25,388 nucleotides of DNA from Bacteroidales bacterium UBA1205 (lineage in GTDB: Bacteria > Bacteroidota > Bacteroidia > Bacteroidales > WCHB1-69): positions 1-25,388 of the forward strand of contig DBXT01000024.1 of assembly GCA_002309615.1 (NCBI GenBank), in the 5' to 3' direction. Of the stretch, positions 7,631-16,100 are shown one piece after another. The notes below the pieces were generated by a model. It saw only the letters and a list, made by a program, of their open reading frames with translations. It made no database searches and was not told where the DNA came from. Position 1 is the first letter of the stretch. Every line of letters begins with the position of its first letter. Made by a program: the position numbers and the translations under genes.

Positions 7631-9874
7631 TCAATTTATTATCTTTTTAACATTAGAACGTTCTCCTACTATCCATACCAAATCATCTTGTTCGAAAACG
7701 GTTTGCATAGGCGGATTAAAAGTTTCTTCTCCGTTGCGGTTGATGCCTACTATCATACATTTACCCGTTCGCCATATACTTGACTCATTAATACTTTTTC
7801 CCAAATAGGGAGAATTTTCTTCTATCACAAACGATGCCAACATCATATCTTTACGGTCTTCTTTGGTGGTAGCAGAAGCATGATTTTCTGTTACTATGGT
7901 ATTAAACGCGGATATTTTACTGTCGCCCCCCAACACTACCAACACATCACTGGGATATATATGTTCTTGTCCGTTAGGTAAATAAATATCTTTGCTTCCT
8001 CTTTCTATTTTTACTATGCTCACACCGTATTGTTCATAGCAGTTTGATTGAGATATGGTTAAGCCCACTAAAGGGCAATCGGGAGATACTTCTAATTTTG
8101 CCAAGTGTATATCCTTACCGGAAAATTGCGAATCTATGCTGGAACGTATAGGCTGACGGCGTCGTTGTTCTTCTTGCTTATGATTAAGATTGTAATAAAA
8201 TTGATGTTCTATTTTTGAAAAACGACGGAACGAGTTCCGTGAAAACAGCACAAACAACACTACTGCCACCATCACCACCACCAAATTCCATGACATGGTG
8301 GAAAACACCTTGAACAAAACCATGGAAACAAAAAATATCACCATGAATATACGCAACAATTGTAATGCCACCAATACCCCTTTGTTATAGCGACTTCCGC
8401 TCCATAAATGGGTAAACGCTATAGATTCCTCCTTTTTTTGTATCACCATACCCCGTAAAAACGGAGCTATGAACAATATGGTAACCGCTGTGCAGACTAC
8501 ATTTGCCAATAAGCTGTCCATTAAGGTTTGAGCAAAGGGATACAACCATGTAAACGAACTTAATATCAATGCCACCACCACTACCGAATACAAGGATAAC
8601 CTCACTATATAGGATTTGATTAGTTTACTCCAATCGCTATTGATATTCACATTCGAACCGGCAGATGTATAACGATTTAAAAACGAACTGATTCTATCGG
8701 GCAAATGTCCCTCTACCCAATCGGAAACAGGGCCGGCAAATCGTATGCAATAAGGCGTGGTAAAGGTAGTGATAACCGATACCGCCACTATTACGGGATA
8801 AATATAGGGACTCAACACATGTAACGATGTGCCAAGAGTAGCTATAATAAAAGCGAACTCACCTATTTGCGACAAACTAAACCCCACTTGTAAAGAAGTT
8901 TTTAAATTTTGTCCCGATATCAAAACCCCTAATGCGGAGCATACGGTTTTTCCGAAAATGGTGAAAATAGTCAATATAACAATAGGTAGCCAATATTCTT
9001 TCAATATGTTGGGTTCAACCATCATTCCTACCGACACAAAAAATATGGCACCGAATAAATCTTTGATACTTTTACTTAATTTTTCAATACGTTCCGATTC
9101 TATTGTTTCCGACAACAACGAGCCCATCACAAAAGCCCCCAAAGCGGAAGAAAATCCGGTGGTTTCGGCTAATACCACCATACTCAAACACAATCCTAAA
9201 GATATTATCAACAACGTTTCGTCATTCATCAATGTTTTAAACTTACGGAAAAATGACGGTAAAATATAAATGCCTATCAAAAACCATAATATCAAGAAGA
9301 ACATCAATTTTAATATGCTGCTCATCATTTCTTTACCGGCAAACTGCTGACCTACGGCCGCTGTTGACAACAATACCATCAACACGATTGCCACCAAATC
9401 CTGCAAAATAAGCACTACCAATGTGATATCGGCAAATTTTTGTTTTTTTACCCCCAAATCATCAAAAGCCTTAATGATAATCACTGTGGACGACATGGCT
9501 AACATTCCTCCTAAAAAAATGCTTTCCATCATTGTCCATTTCATCAAATAGCCCAACAGCATGCCCATCAGCCCTACGGTGATAATTTCGGTTCCGGCAG
9601 TAATAAAGGCAGTGCTTCCCATTTTAAATAGTTTTTTGAAGCTGAATTCCAATCCCAAACCGAACAAAAGAAAAATAATTCCTATGTTCGACCATTCCTG
9701 TACATTGTCTAATTCTATAACAGTAGGAAATAATCCGAAATGAGGCCCCACCAAAAAACCTGCTACTATATACCCCAATACCAATGGTTGCTTAAGCATT
9801 TTAAATATCAGCGTGGTTACCCCTGCTGATATCAGTATCAATGCCAAGTCGGTTACAAAATGTGATTCATCCAT
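7631..9874 (-). CDS. CPA2-family cation:proton antiporter with two TrkA-C domains
   Basis: This is an inner-membrane monovalent cation/proton antiporter of the KefB/KefC-like CPA2 group, probably for K+ or Na+ homeostasis and pH control. Residues 10-380 form the hydrophobic antiporter domain, with LVLGYIVAGFLVGP (31-44), the QD motif in LILQDLVAI (155-163) and GFSLSQIGEFAFI (331-343). Four further hydrophobic stretches follow (about 423-545). Two regulatory RCK-C/TrkA-C domains lie at about 588-660 and 677-747. There is no TrkA-N nucleotide-binding domain, unlike E. coli KefC. This arrangement is common in Bacteroidota. The start lies 7 nt after the protease stop codon, so co-transcription is likely. 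The transported ion cannot be read from the sequence. Confidence 0.93.
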   Translation of the reverse strand: MDESHFVTDLALILISAGVTTLIFKMLKQPLVLGYIVAGFLVGPHFGLFPTVIELDNVQEWSNIGIIFLLFGLGLEFSFKKLFKMGSTAFITAGTEIITVGLMGMLLGYLMKWTMMESIFLGGMLAMSSTVIIIKAFDDLGVKKQKFADITLVVLILQDLVAIVLMVLLSTAAVGQQFAGKEMMSSILKLMFFLILWFLIGIYILPSFFRKFKTLMNDETLLIISLGLCLSMVVLAETTGFSSALGAFVMGSLLSETIESERIEKLSKSIKDLFGAIFFVSVGMMVEPNILKEYWLPIVILTIFTIFGKTVCSALGVLISGQNLKTSLQVGFSLSQIGEFAFIIATLGTSLHVLSPYIYPVIVAVSVITTFTTPYCIRFAGPVSDWVEGHLPDRISSFLNRYTSAGSNVNINSDWSKLIKSYIVRLSLYSVVVVALILSSFTWLYPFAQTLMDSLLANVVCTAVTILFIAPFLRGMVIQKKEESIAFTHLWSGSRYNKGVLVALQLLRIFMVIFFVSMVLFKVFSTMSWNLVVVMVAVVLFVLFSRNSFRRFSKIEHQFYYNLNHKQEEQRRRQPIRSSIDSQFSGKDIHLAKLEVSPDCPLVGLTISQSNCYEQYGVSIVKIERGSKDIYLPNGQEHIYPSDVLVVLGGDSKISAFNTIVTENHASATTKEDRKDMMLASFVIEENSPYLGKSINESSIWRTGKCMIVGINRNGEETFNPPMQTVFEQDDLVWIVGERSNVKKIIN

Positions 9875-9880
9875 ATTACC

Positions 9881-11908
9881 TTATTTTTTCAATATTTTTT
9901 TGGTTATCGCCCCTATTTTCAAAAAATACATTCCGGGAGCATAAGTGGACATGTCTATAGTTATAACATTATTTTCCAACAAGATATTTTTCAGCAATTT
10001 GCCGCTTACATCGTATAGTTGTATAGGATGATTTTGCAATTGCAACCATAATACCTCGCTCAATGTCAGTTCAAATTCGTTTTGCACCGGATTGGGCACT
10101 ACCCCTGCCTGTTCTTGCCATTCTTGTTCATTCACATCGGCATAACCGCCTTCGTATTCCATGGTCCAACCTGCATCCGTTCCCGCTTCATCGGTGATGA
10201 AACTGAGCATAATACTATTGGTGTTGAAAGTAAAACTTCGTCCCGAATAATCTCCCGTCAGTGCCAATAGCAATTCCGAAGGAGTTTTTTGCGGATTGTA
10301 AATAAACAAAGTATCACCTTCTTGTGTTTTGAATTCGGGGAAATATACGATAAGACCGGTTTTGGAGCTTACCGTTATTTTATGACGACAATAGGTAAAA
10401 TCGGCATAATTATACTTTCCGCTGCCATCTTCTACAGTTCCCTTCTGAGCGGTATAAAATTTAATATTGGTGCAAAATATAGGCAAATGGGAGTTATACG
10501 AAAAATGTAACGAACGACTATTGGCACTATGCGTTACCAATTTTACTATCAACTCCGAAATATCAGCACGCGTTAAGCGCAAATTAAGCACGGTATCGGT
10601 ATAATGAAAAGAGCCGACTATATTCGGACTCATGATAAAAAGGCTGTCGCCTTCTGCCAATTCAACCGATAAGGATATATCCATTTTGGTAATGGTATCT
10701 ACATCGGGAATAATATACCAAGTATAATTCACCCCTTGAGGAATATCACGTCCCATAAAATAATTTGTCGACCCTTCCACACCTTTTAGCGTATCCGTAC
10801 CTATCAGGGATGCTTGTACGGGATAAGTACATTTTGCGGTGTCGGGATAAGCATTAACTATAATTTCTTGTGCTAAATTGAAATCATTACCCGACGGAGA
10901 CAGTTGACCGGTATAAAAATAGCCGTCGCTGTTACCGTCCCATCCGAAATTAAAATGATAATAATAGTCGCCGATATCATTAAGCTGATAGCCGTCGCAT
11001 ATAAAACCGTGCCCCACTACATTGGGAACACTCCATCCGGCATAGTATAAAGGAATTTGCCTGTCCAAGTGCGATACTATCAAACTATCCCAATCCATAT
11101 TCGTGCTATCTCTAAAAACATATTCCGTATTGGGGCTGTATTTAAAATATGTTCTCAAGGCGTATGCGGCCTTGTGGTTATACATGCCGGAGCCTTTAGG
11201 ACCATATACCAAATCGCATGCCACTCCCGCATCTTTAATCAAACGGGCTGCTGCGGCATTGATACCGGTACTTTTATCACTCATGGCATCATAATCATAA
11301 TAGGTATGTTCAAAATCGGCTTTTAATTCGCCGTATGGCTCTTGAACGTAACCATAACTACCTTCTCCGCTTTGCGGAAAACGAAAGTAATACATCAGCT
11401 GCGCCAAGGCTGTTGCTACGCAACCTGTTACACAACGTTTGCTCGGACCGTCGTCGTCCGCAGGACAAAAATAATTGTAATTTTTCTCTTGCCCCCAACG
11501 AGAGGTGGTTAAAGGTAATACCTCTTTTACTATGGTTTGCGTGGCTTTTGCCTGCTTGACGGATTGCCCTTGCAAAGAGGCAATAGCTTGTTGGTAATAA
11601 TCCAACCACATGGCTGCTGCCGGAGCCAAAGTTTGACCATCAAAACCATGATTATACGAATATGCTAATATTGCAGGAGCCCTTTTATCGGCCGAAACCA
11701 CCGCAAAAGTTGTTTCTGAACTGAAAACATAATATACAGGGGATCCGTTTTTCTTTTCAGTGAGCACACAATTAAGCGCCTCTTTATGTTGATTGCCGAA
11801 AAACGCAACAGCTTGGCTTCGGGCTTCCGTTTGGGTAAGCAATTGTGCATACGCACCTATATTCCCTACTATGCTTAGGCATAGTAAAATGATACTCTTT
11901 ATATTCAT
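9881..11908 (-). CDS. Secreted C10-family (streptopain-like) cysteine protease with T9SS sorting domain
   Basis: This is an exported papain-like cysteine protease of MEROPS family C10, related to streptopain SpeB and interpain. The signal peptide ends AYA at 21, with Gln22 next. Residues about 23-95 look like the Spi/I69-type propeptide (FAVVSADKRAPAILAYS). The catalytic domain (about 130-355) has Cys163 in TGCVATALAQ and His300 in VVGHGFICDGY. It also has the Trp-containing NFGWDGNSDGYF, so it appears intact. A beta-sandwich linker leads to a type A T9SS C-terminal domain at 603-675 (PNP, LYDVSGKLL, APGMYFLKI, terminal KK). The product should therefore be surface-anchored or released. It is the first gene of a run that continues into antiporter, folB, tpiA and prmA. 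Confidence 0.95.
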   Translation of the reverse strand: MNIKSIILLCLSIVGNIGAYAQLLTQTEARSQAVAFFGNQHKEALNCVLTEKKNGSPVYYVFSSETTFAVVSADKRAPAILAYSYNHGFDGQTLAPAAAMWLDYYQQAIASLQGQSVKQAKATQTIVKEVLPLTTSRWGQEKNYNYFCPADDDGPSKRCVTGCVATALAQLMYYFRFPQSGEGSYGYVQEPYGELKADFEHTYYDYDAMSDKSTGINAAAARLIKDAGVACDLVYGPKGSGMYNHKAAYALRTYFKYSPNTEYVFRDSTNMDWDSLIVSHLDRQIPLYYAGWSVPNVVGHGFICDGYQLNDIGDYYYHFNFGWDGNSDGYFYTGQLSPSGNDFNLAQEIIVNAYPDTAKCTYPVQASLIGTDTLKGVEGSTNYFMGRDIPQGVNYTWYIIPDVDTITKMDISLSVELAEGDSLFIMSPNIVGSFHYTDTVLNLRLTRADISELIVKLVTHSANSRSLHFSYNSHLPIFCTNIKFYTAQKGTVEDGSGKYNYADFTYCRHKITVSSKTGLIVYFPEFKTQEGDTLFIYNPQKTPSELLLALTGDYSGRSFTFNTNSIMLSFITDEAGTDAGWTMEYEGGYADVNEQEWQEQAGVVPNPVQNEFELTLSEVLWLQLQNHPIQLYDVSGKLLKNILLENNVITIDMSTYAPGMYFLKIGAITKKILKK

Positions 11909-11936
11909 AAATTGTCTTTAATAAATTATCCACGTG

Positions 11937-11944
11937 CAAAATTA
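11937..11944 (-). promoter_or_regulatory. Candidate promoter (-7 element) for the C10 protease run
   Basis: The minus strand reads TAATTTTG followed by CA, a fit to TAnnTTTG, about 29 nt before the protease ATG. No -33 element at the standard spacing is clear; a TTTTG lies only about 10 nt further upstream. The rest of the 289-nt gap 11909-12197 holds no supported gene. Confidence 0.5.
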
Positions 11945-12197
11945 GCAAAAAGCACCAAAAAACAGCTAATTTTTCGCTTTATTTTTCAATAATTTATTAA
12001 CAATTCACTCTCGGGATTTATAGCCGGTACAACAACATTTATATCATTAATTTTCAAGATAATGAAAACTCATGCTAATAAAACGGCTGAACAAAAAAAC
12101 ATCTATAAAAAAATGCTACCGCTGTTGCAAACATTCACAAATGGTGTTACTACATAAGGCTTGCACAAGCAGCATCAAAAACATGAAGCGGTTATTT

Positions 12198-12665
12198 TCA
12201 CTTTACATTAATAACCTCTATTTTATAATCATATCCTAACTTACCGCTTTTTTCATCTAATTTTTTACTGCCGCCGTTCCACACAAAACGATAGCCCTCA
12301 ACATCGTTGATTTCTCCATGAGTAATACCTGTATCTATAGCTTGTTTGATACGATCTACCACTTTACTGAAGACTTCCGAAGTAATAGCATCTGTATTAT
12401 TTAACATAAAAAACGACATATCAGGAGCTTCATTCACGCCTTTTCCTTTACAATTTACAATTAAACATCTATCTCCATTGGCTGCTACTATTTCTGTTCT
12501 TTCAATGGTACGATATCCGATATAATATAATCCGCCTCCCAATTTCACTTTTTTTCCGCCTTTTAGCGTTATCTCAATTTTTTTGGCATTTTGTGCTACA
12601 AGTTCCGGAATATTGAGTACACTTACAGCCAATGATAATATTACCAAATACAATATCTTTTTCAT
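12198..12665 (-). CDS. Small secreted protein of unknown function (155 residues)
   Basis: I do not recognise the family. A signal peptide covers residues 1-24 (hydrophobic ILYLVILSLAVSVL, cleavage-like LVA before Gln25). The mature part is about 130 residues. It begins with a lysine- and glycine-rich stretch (KKIEITLKGGKKVKLGGG). It then has a mixed alpha/beta pattern, with a probable helix at SEVFSKVVDRIKQAIDTG and a terminal strand YDYKIEVINVK. There is no lipobox, membrane segment or T9SS tail, so a periplasmic protein is likely. It stands alone, with its own promoter candidate, divergent from the outer-membrane protein gene. The single ATG and the signal peptide make the start firm. Confidence 0.8.
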   Translation of the reverse strand: MKKILYLVILSLAVSVLNIPELVAQNAKKIEITLKGGKKVKLGGGLYYIGYRTIERTEIVAANGDRCLIVNCKGKGVNEAPDMSFFMLNNTDAITSEVFSKVVDRIKQAIDTGITHGEINDVEGYRFVWNGGSKKLDEKSGKLGYDYKIEVINVK

Positions 12666-12705
12666 TTGTCTCTAATTTAAATTATCACTAATATATATCA
12701 ATTTG

Positions 12706-12713
12706 CAAATATA
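12706..12713 (-). promoter_or_regulatory. Candidate promoter for the 155-residue secreted protein
   Basis: The minus strand reads TATATTTG followed by CAAA, a good TAnnTTTG match, about 41 nt before the ATG. A TTTTG lies 15 nt further upstream, somewhat closer than the usual -33/-7 spacing. Confidence 0.6.
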
Positions 12714-12888
12714 GTAAAAAAAAAAATACAAAAGAACATTTATTAGCATTTTATTACAAATAATTTAAATTCATATTTTTACAATCCGCGTTAAGCCATA
12801 AAACTAAACAAATTTTCTATTTTTGCTTGTTGAATCTATAGAATCTATCCACATTGTGTTACATGTTTTAAAACAGAAAAAAAAATAG

Positions 12889-12896
12889 TATCTTTG
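12889..12896 (+). promoter_or_regulatory. Candidate promoter for the OM protein/ABC exporter pair
   Basis: TATCTTTG followed by CA matches the Bacteroidota -7 element and lies 29 nt before the ATG at 12926. A perfect 12-bp palindrome TGTTTTAAAACA (12864-12875) sits 13 nt upstream, overlapping the expected spacer and -33 region, and could be a regulator site. The divergent gene's promoter candidate is about 180 nt to the left. Confidence 0.6.
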
Positions 12897-12925
12897 CATA
12901 TTTGATTTAACACGAACGATACGGA

Positions 12926-15900
12926 ATGTTTCTAATAAGAATAATGCACAAAGGCAATTTGTTTCAATATGCAACTATGATAGCCGTAATGTTATGCAAT
13001 ATGGCGGCATACGGGCAATTTCAAAACGGCTCCAATATGTCGTTCGGTCAGAATCGCATACAATATGCACAAAGAGAATGGAGCTACTATCGCACCGATT
13101 ATGCCGATATATATTACTATCCGCAAAGTAAGGATTTGGCTGTGTACACAGCGGAACACATTCCGGAGATACTTTTGGAAATGGAGCAAAAATCAGGGGT
13201 GTCTATCAGCAAAAAAATGCAAATCATTCTCTATGCCCGTCAAAGCGACTTCATGCAATCCAACATAGGGCTCAATGATGATAATTTCTACAACACGGGA
13301 GGTGTTTCATCCATTTATGCCAATAAAATATTCTTGTATTTTGAAGGTGATATGAGAGGTTTTCATCAAAATTTAAGAAATGGTGTAGCCCGACTGGTGA
13401 TAGACAATTATCTTAAAGGAAGCACTATGGCTTCCAACATAGCCACAAGTTATATAGCTGATTTTCCCGTTTGGTTTATAGACGGATTAAGCGCATATTT
13501 CGCTGAAAATTTCACTACCGAGAACATATTAAGAATCAAAGACGGATTTGAAAGCGGATTATATGACAAATTCTATTTTTTGCCACCTGAACAACAAAAA
13601 ATTGCCGGTTTGTCATGGTGGCAATTCATTGCCAATGTATATGGCAGCAATACCATAAGTGCCATTATGTATTATTCCGCCATCAGCCACAACTATGCCA
13701 AAGCATGTTTGTATACCATAGGAAAATCGTTTGACGAAATATTAACTGAATGGAAAGATTATTACAAAACCTATTTCAACGATTATCCCTTTGACGATTA
13801 TGCCAACGCTCTATGGAAACAAAAACGAACATACACCCACCATTTACAGCCGAATATTTCTCCCGACGGGAACATCTTGGCCTATGTTAGCAATACTGAA
13901 GGCAAGGTAAAAATAATGCTTCGCGACCTGAATTCCGGTAAGCAGAAATGTATTTACCGCCATCATTATCGTTTAGAAGACAATCCGGACTACTCCACCC
14001 CTTTGCTTGCGTGGGCTCCTTCAGGAGCATGGCTCACTGTTTTAGAGGAATGGCATGACAAAGTATACCTTAAATCTTATGTTTTAGACAAACACAAATT
14101 TGACCCTCGCCAGGTGATATTTATCAACAAAATCACCTCCATCAATTATTCACCCAACGGCAAACACATAGCCTTGTCTGCGTCCGATAAATGTCAATCC
14201 GATATATATGTCTATAATTTAAGTTCTCGATCATTGGAACAAATCACAGACGATGCTGCCGATGATTATTCACCTTGTTATATTGATGATACTCATATAT
14301 TGTTTGCCTCCAACCGTGAGGCCGACACTATCAATAATATTGACAGCATCATACATGCACACACCGACTTATATTTGTACAACACCATTGAAAAGAGCAT
14401 CTACCGCATCAGCCATACCGACAATGCTGACGAAACAGCCATTTCAGTTCTTTCGGATGATTACATCACATACCTTTCACAACAAACTAACGGTAGTCGC
14501 AGACATTTGGGAAAAATGGAACACGTGATATCCCGTATTGACACCGGCATACATTATGCCGACCAAATACGCACCCTTCCTATTCAACAATATCACACCT
14601 TGTTGGGAAATCAAGAAGCCGACCCCAACCAAAACACCATATATGAACAAGTATTACACAAAGGCTATTATACTATAGGAAAAACTGATTATCCCCGGTG
14701 GAACACCCTCCGCCCCATCAGCATCATAGAGGATACCACAACTTCCCCCGTTGACACCGACACAGCACTATCCGACAACAATATAGCTGTTAAACGTTTG
14801 CGTCAAATGCGATTATCCGATCTGCAAAAATACCATACTGATAGCACAGATACGGATGACAACACCTCAGAACAAGCAAGCGAAAAATCAACTTTGATAC
14901 CACGCAACTATTATGTACAATATTATATCAACCAATTGGTTACTCAAGCCGACTTTAGCTTTCTTAACACCTTTTACCAACAATTTGTCAATCCCGACTA
15001 CGAACAAGGCTTAGTAATGGCCAACGGGCTCAACGGATTGTTTATGGTAGGTATCACCGATATTATGGAAGACCACCGCATGATAGGAGGCATTCGACTT
15101 TCTGCTTTCAGTATTGGTGATATGGAAATATTGTACAGTTATGAAAATCTCAAACATCGATTAGACAGACAAATAGTAGCCCATTATTTATCGCAAAAAT
15201 TTGCCGAAAGCGACGTTCTGTTACGTCAACAAAGCATATCGCTTCACTATCTGCTGAAATATCCGTTCAACAGAGTGCACAGCATACGTTTTTCCTTGGA
15301 ATTGAGATATGATAGAAAAGATTGGAAATCCATAGACGACTATTCGTTACACCAAGGACCGCAACATGCATTATGGACAGGAGCTAAAGCTGAATATATC
15401 ATAGATTTCACCCGACATATAGACAATAATATACTCAAAGGTTTCAGGGGAAAAATATTTGCAGAAGCAACATGCACTCCTGCCAAAGAATTCCGATACC
15501 TCGGGGTGTTAGGTTTAGATGCCCGCTTATACACTCCTTTGGCACGCACCCTTATTTGGGCTAACAGAATTGCCGCCAGCACCTCCATGGGCAATAGCAA
15601 GCTCATTTACTATCTCGGCGGTGTTGACAATTGGATATTGCCTCGTTTTGACCATAGCATGCCCGTTAACAACCCTTCCGACTATGCCTATCAAACCATT
15701 GCCACCAATATGAGAGGCTTTAGTCAAAACATTCGCAACGGCAATAATTTTATGGTGCTGAATACGGAATTGCGTTGGCAAATTATACAAACCATACTAA
15801 AACGCCCCATCAAAAGTAATTTTTTACGCAGCTTACAATTGGTAGGATTTTTTGATATAGGAACAGCATGGGCCGATAAATTGGACGACAATTACACCAC

Positions 15901-16096
15901 TCATATCACCAAAGGAAATAATAACAATTTGGATATCACCGTTAACCGACAAATCAATCCCTTTGTATACGGCACCGGTATAGGGGTGCATTTTATGTTG
16001 TTCAGCTATTTTATTCGATTGGATTATGCGTGGGGATTTGAAAACAACAAATTCACCAACAGGCAATTGTACATTTCTCTCAATATAGATTTTTAA
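12926..16096 (+). CDS. Outer-membrane protein with degenerate peptidase-MA-like, PD40 propeller and C-terminal barrel regions
   Basis: This 1056-residue exported protein matches a widespread but functionally obscure Bacteroidota type usually labelled TolB-like. The signal peptide ends AAYG at 30 with Gln31 next. The start could be Met1 or Met7 (12944); both are downstream of the promoter candidate. Residues about 45-290 resemble the gluzincin peptidase MA fold, with PVWFIDGLSAYFAE (181-194) in the place of the usual P-x-W-x-x-E-G. The zinc motif HExxH is missing, so catalysis is unlikely. PD40/WD40-like repeats follow (about 300-560, SPDGNILAYVS, SPNGKHIALS, FASNREAD). The last third (about 690-1056) is rich in amphipathic strands and ends LYISLNIDF, with the terminal Phe typical of Omp85-like barrels. 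The MsbA-type exporter starts 4 nt downstream. Confidence 0.88.
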   Translation: MFLIRIMHKGNLFQYATMIAVMLCNMAAYGQFQNGSNMSFGQNRIQYAQREWSYYRTDYADIYYYPQSKDLAVYTAEHIPEILLEMEQKSGVSISKKMQIILYARQSDFMQSNIGLNDDNFYNTGGVSSIYANKIFLYFEGDMRGFHQNLRNGVARLVIDNYLKGSTMASNIATSYIADFPVWFIDGLSAYFAENFTTENILRIKDGFESGLYDKFYFLPPEQQKIAGLSWWQFIANVYGSNTISAIMYYSAISHNYAKACLYTIGKSFDEILTEWKDYYKTYFNDYPFDDYANALWKQKRTYTHHLQPNISPDGNILAYVSNTEGKVKIMLRDLNSGKQKCIYRHHYRLEDNPDYSTPLLAWAPSGAWLTVLEEWHDKVYLKSYVLDKHKFDPRQVIFINKITSINYSPNGKHIALSASDKCQSDIYVYNLSSRSLEQITDDAADDYSPCYIDDTHILFASNREADTINNIDSIIHAHTDLYLYNTIEKSIYRISHTDNADETAISVLSDDYITYLSQQTNGSRRHLGKMEHVISRIDTGIHYADQIRTLPIQQYHTLLGNQEADPNQNTIYEQVLHKGYYTIGKTDYPRWNTLRPISIIEDTTTSPVDTDTALSDNNIAVKRLRQMRLSDLQKYHTDSTDTDDNTSEQASEKSTLIPRNYYVQYYINQLVTQADFSFLNTFYQQFVNPDYEQGLVMANGLNGLFMVGITDIMEDHRMIGGIRLSAFSIGDMEILYSYENLKHRLDRQIVAHYLSQKFAESDVLLRQQSISLHYLLKYPFNRVHSIRFSLELRYDRKDWKSIDDYSLHQGPQHALWTGAKAEYIIDFTRHIDNNILKGFRGKIFAEATCTPAKEFRYLGVLGLDARLYTPLARTLIWANRIAASTSMGNSKLIYYLGGVDNWILPRFDHSMPVNNPSDYAYQTIATNMRGFSQNIRNGNNFMVLNTELRWQIIQTILKRPIKSNFLRSLQLVGFFDIGTAWADKLDDNYTTHITKGNNNNLDITVNRQINPFVYGTGIGVHFMLFSYFIRLDYAWGFENNKFTNRQLYISLNIDF

Positions 16097-16100
16097 CAAT

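Noticed and set aside
8829..9269. 146-codon plus-strand frame opposite the antiporter
   Set aside because: It is antisense to the membrane domain of a clear antiporter. Its polar, Asn/Pro/Lys-rich sequence mirrors hydrophobic codons on the other strand.
12062..12157. Small plus-strand reading frame of 31 codons starting MKTHANKTAEQKN
   Set aside because: It has no promoter-like motif close by, no recognisable family and no neighbour link. In AT-rich intergenic DNA a frame this short is expected by chance.
12159..12170. Short hairpin GCTTG-CA-CAAGC near the 3' side of the 155-residue protein gene
   Set aside because: The loop is only 2 nt and no T run follows on either strand, so it does not look like a terminator.
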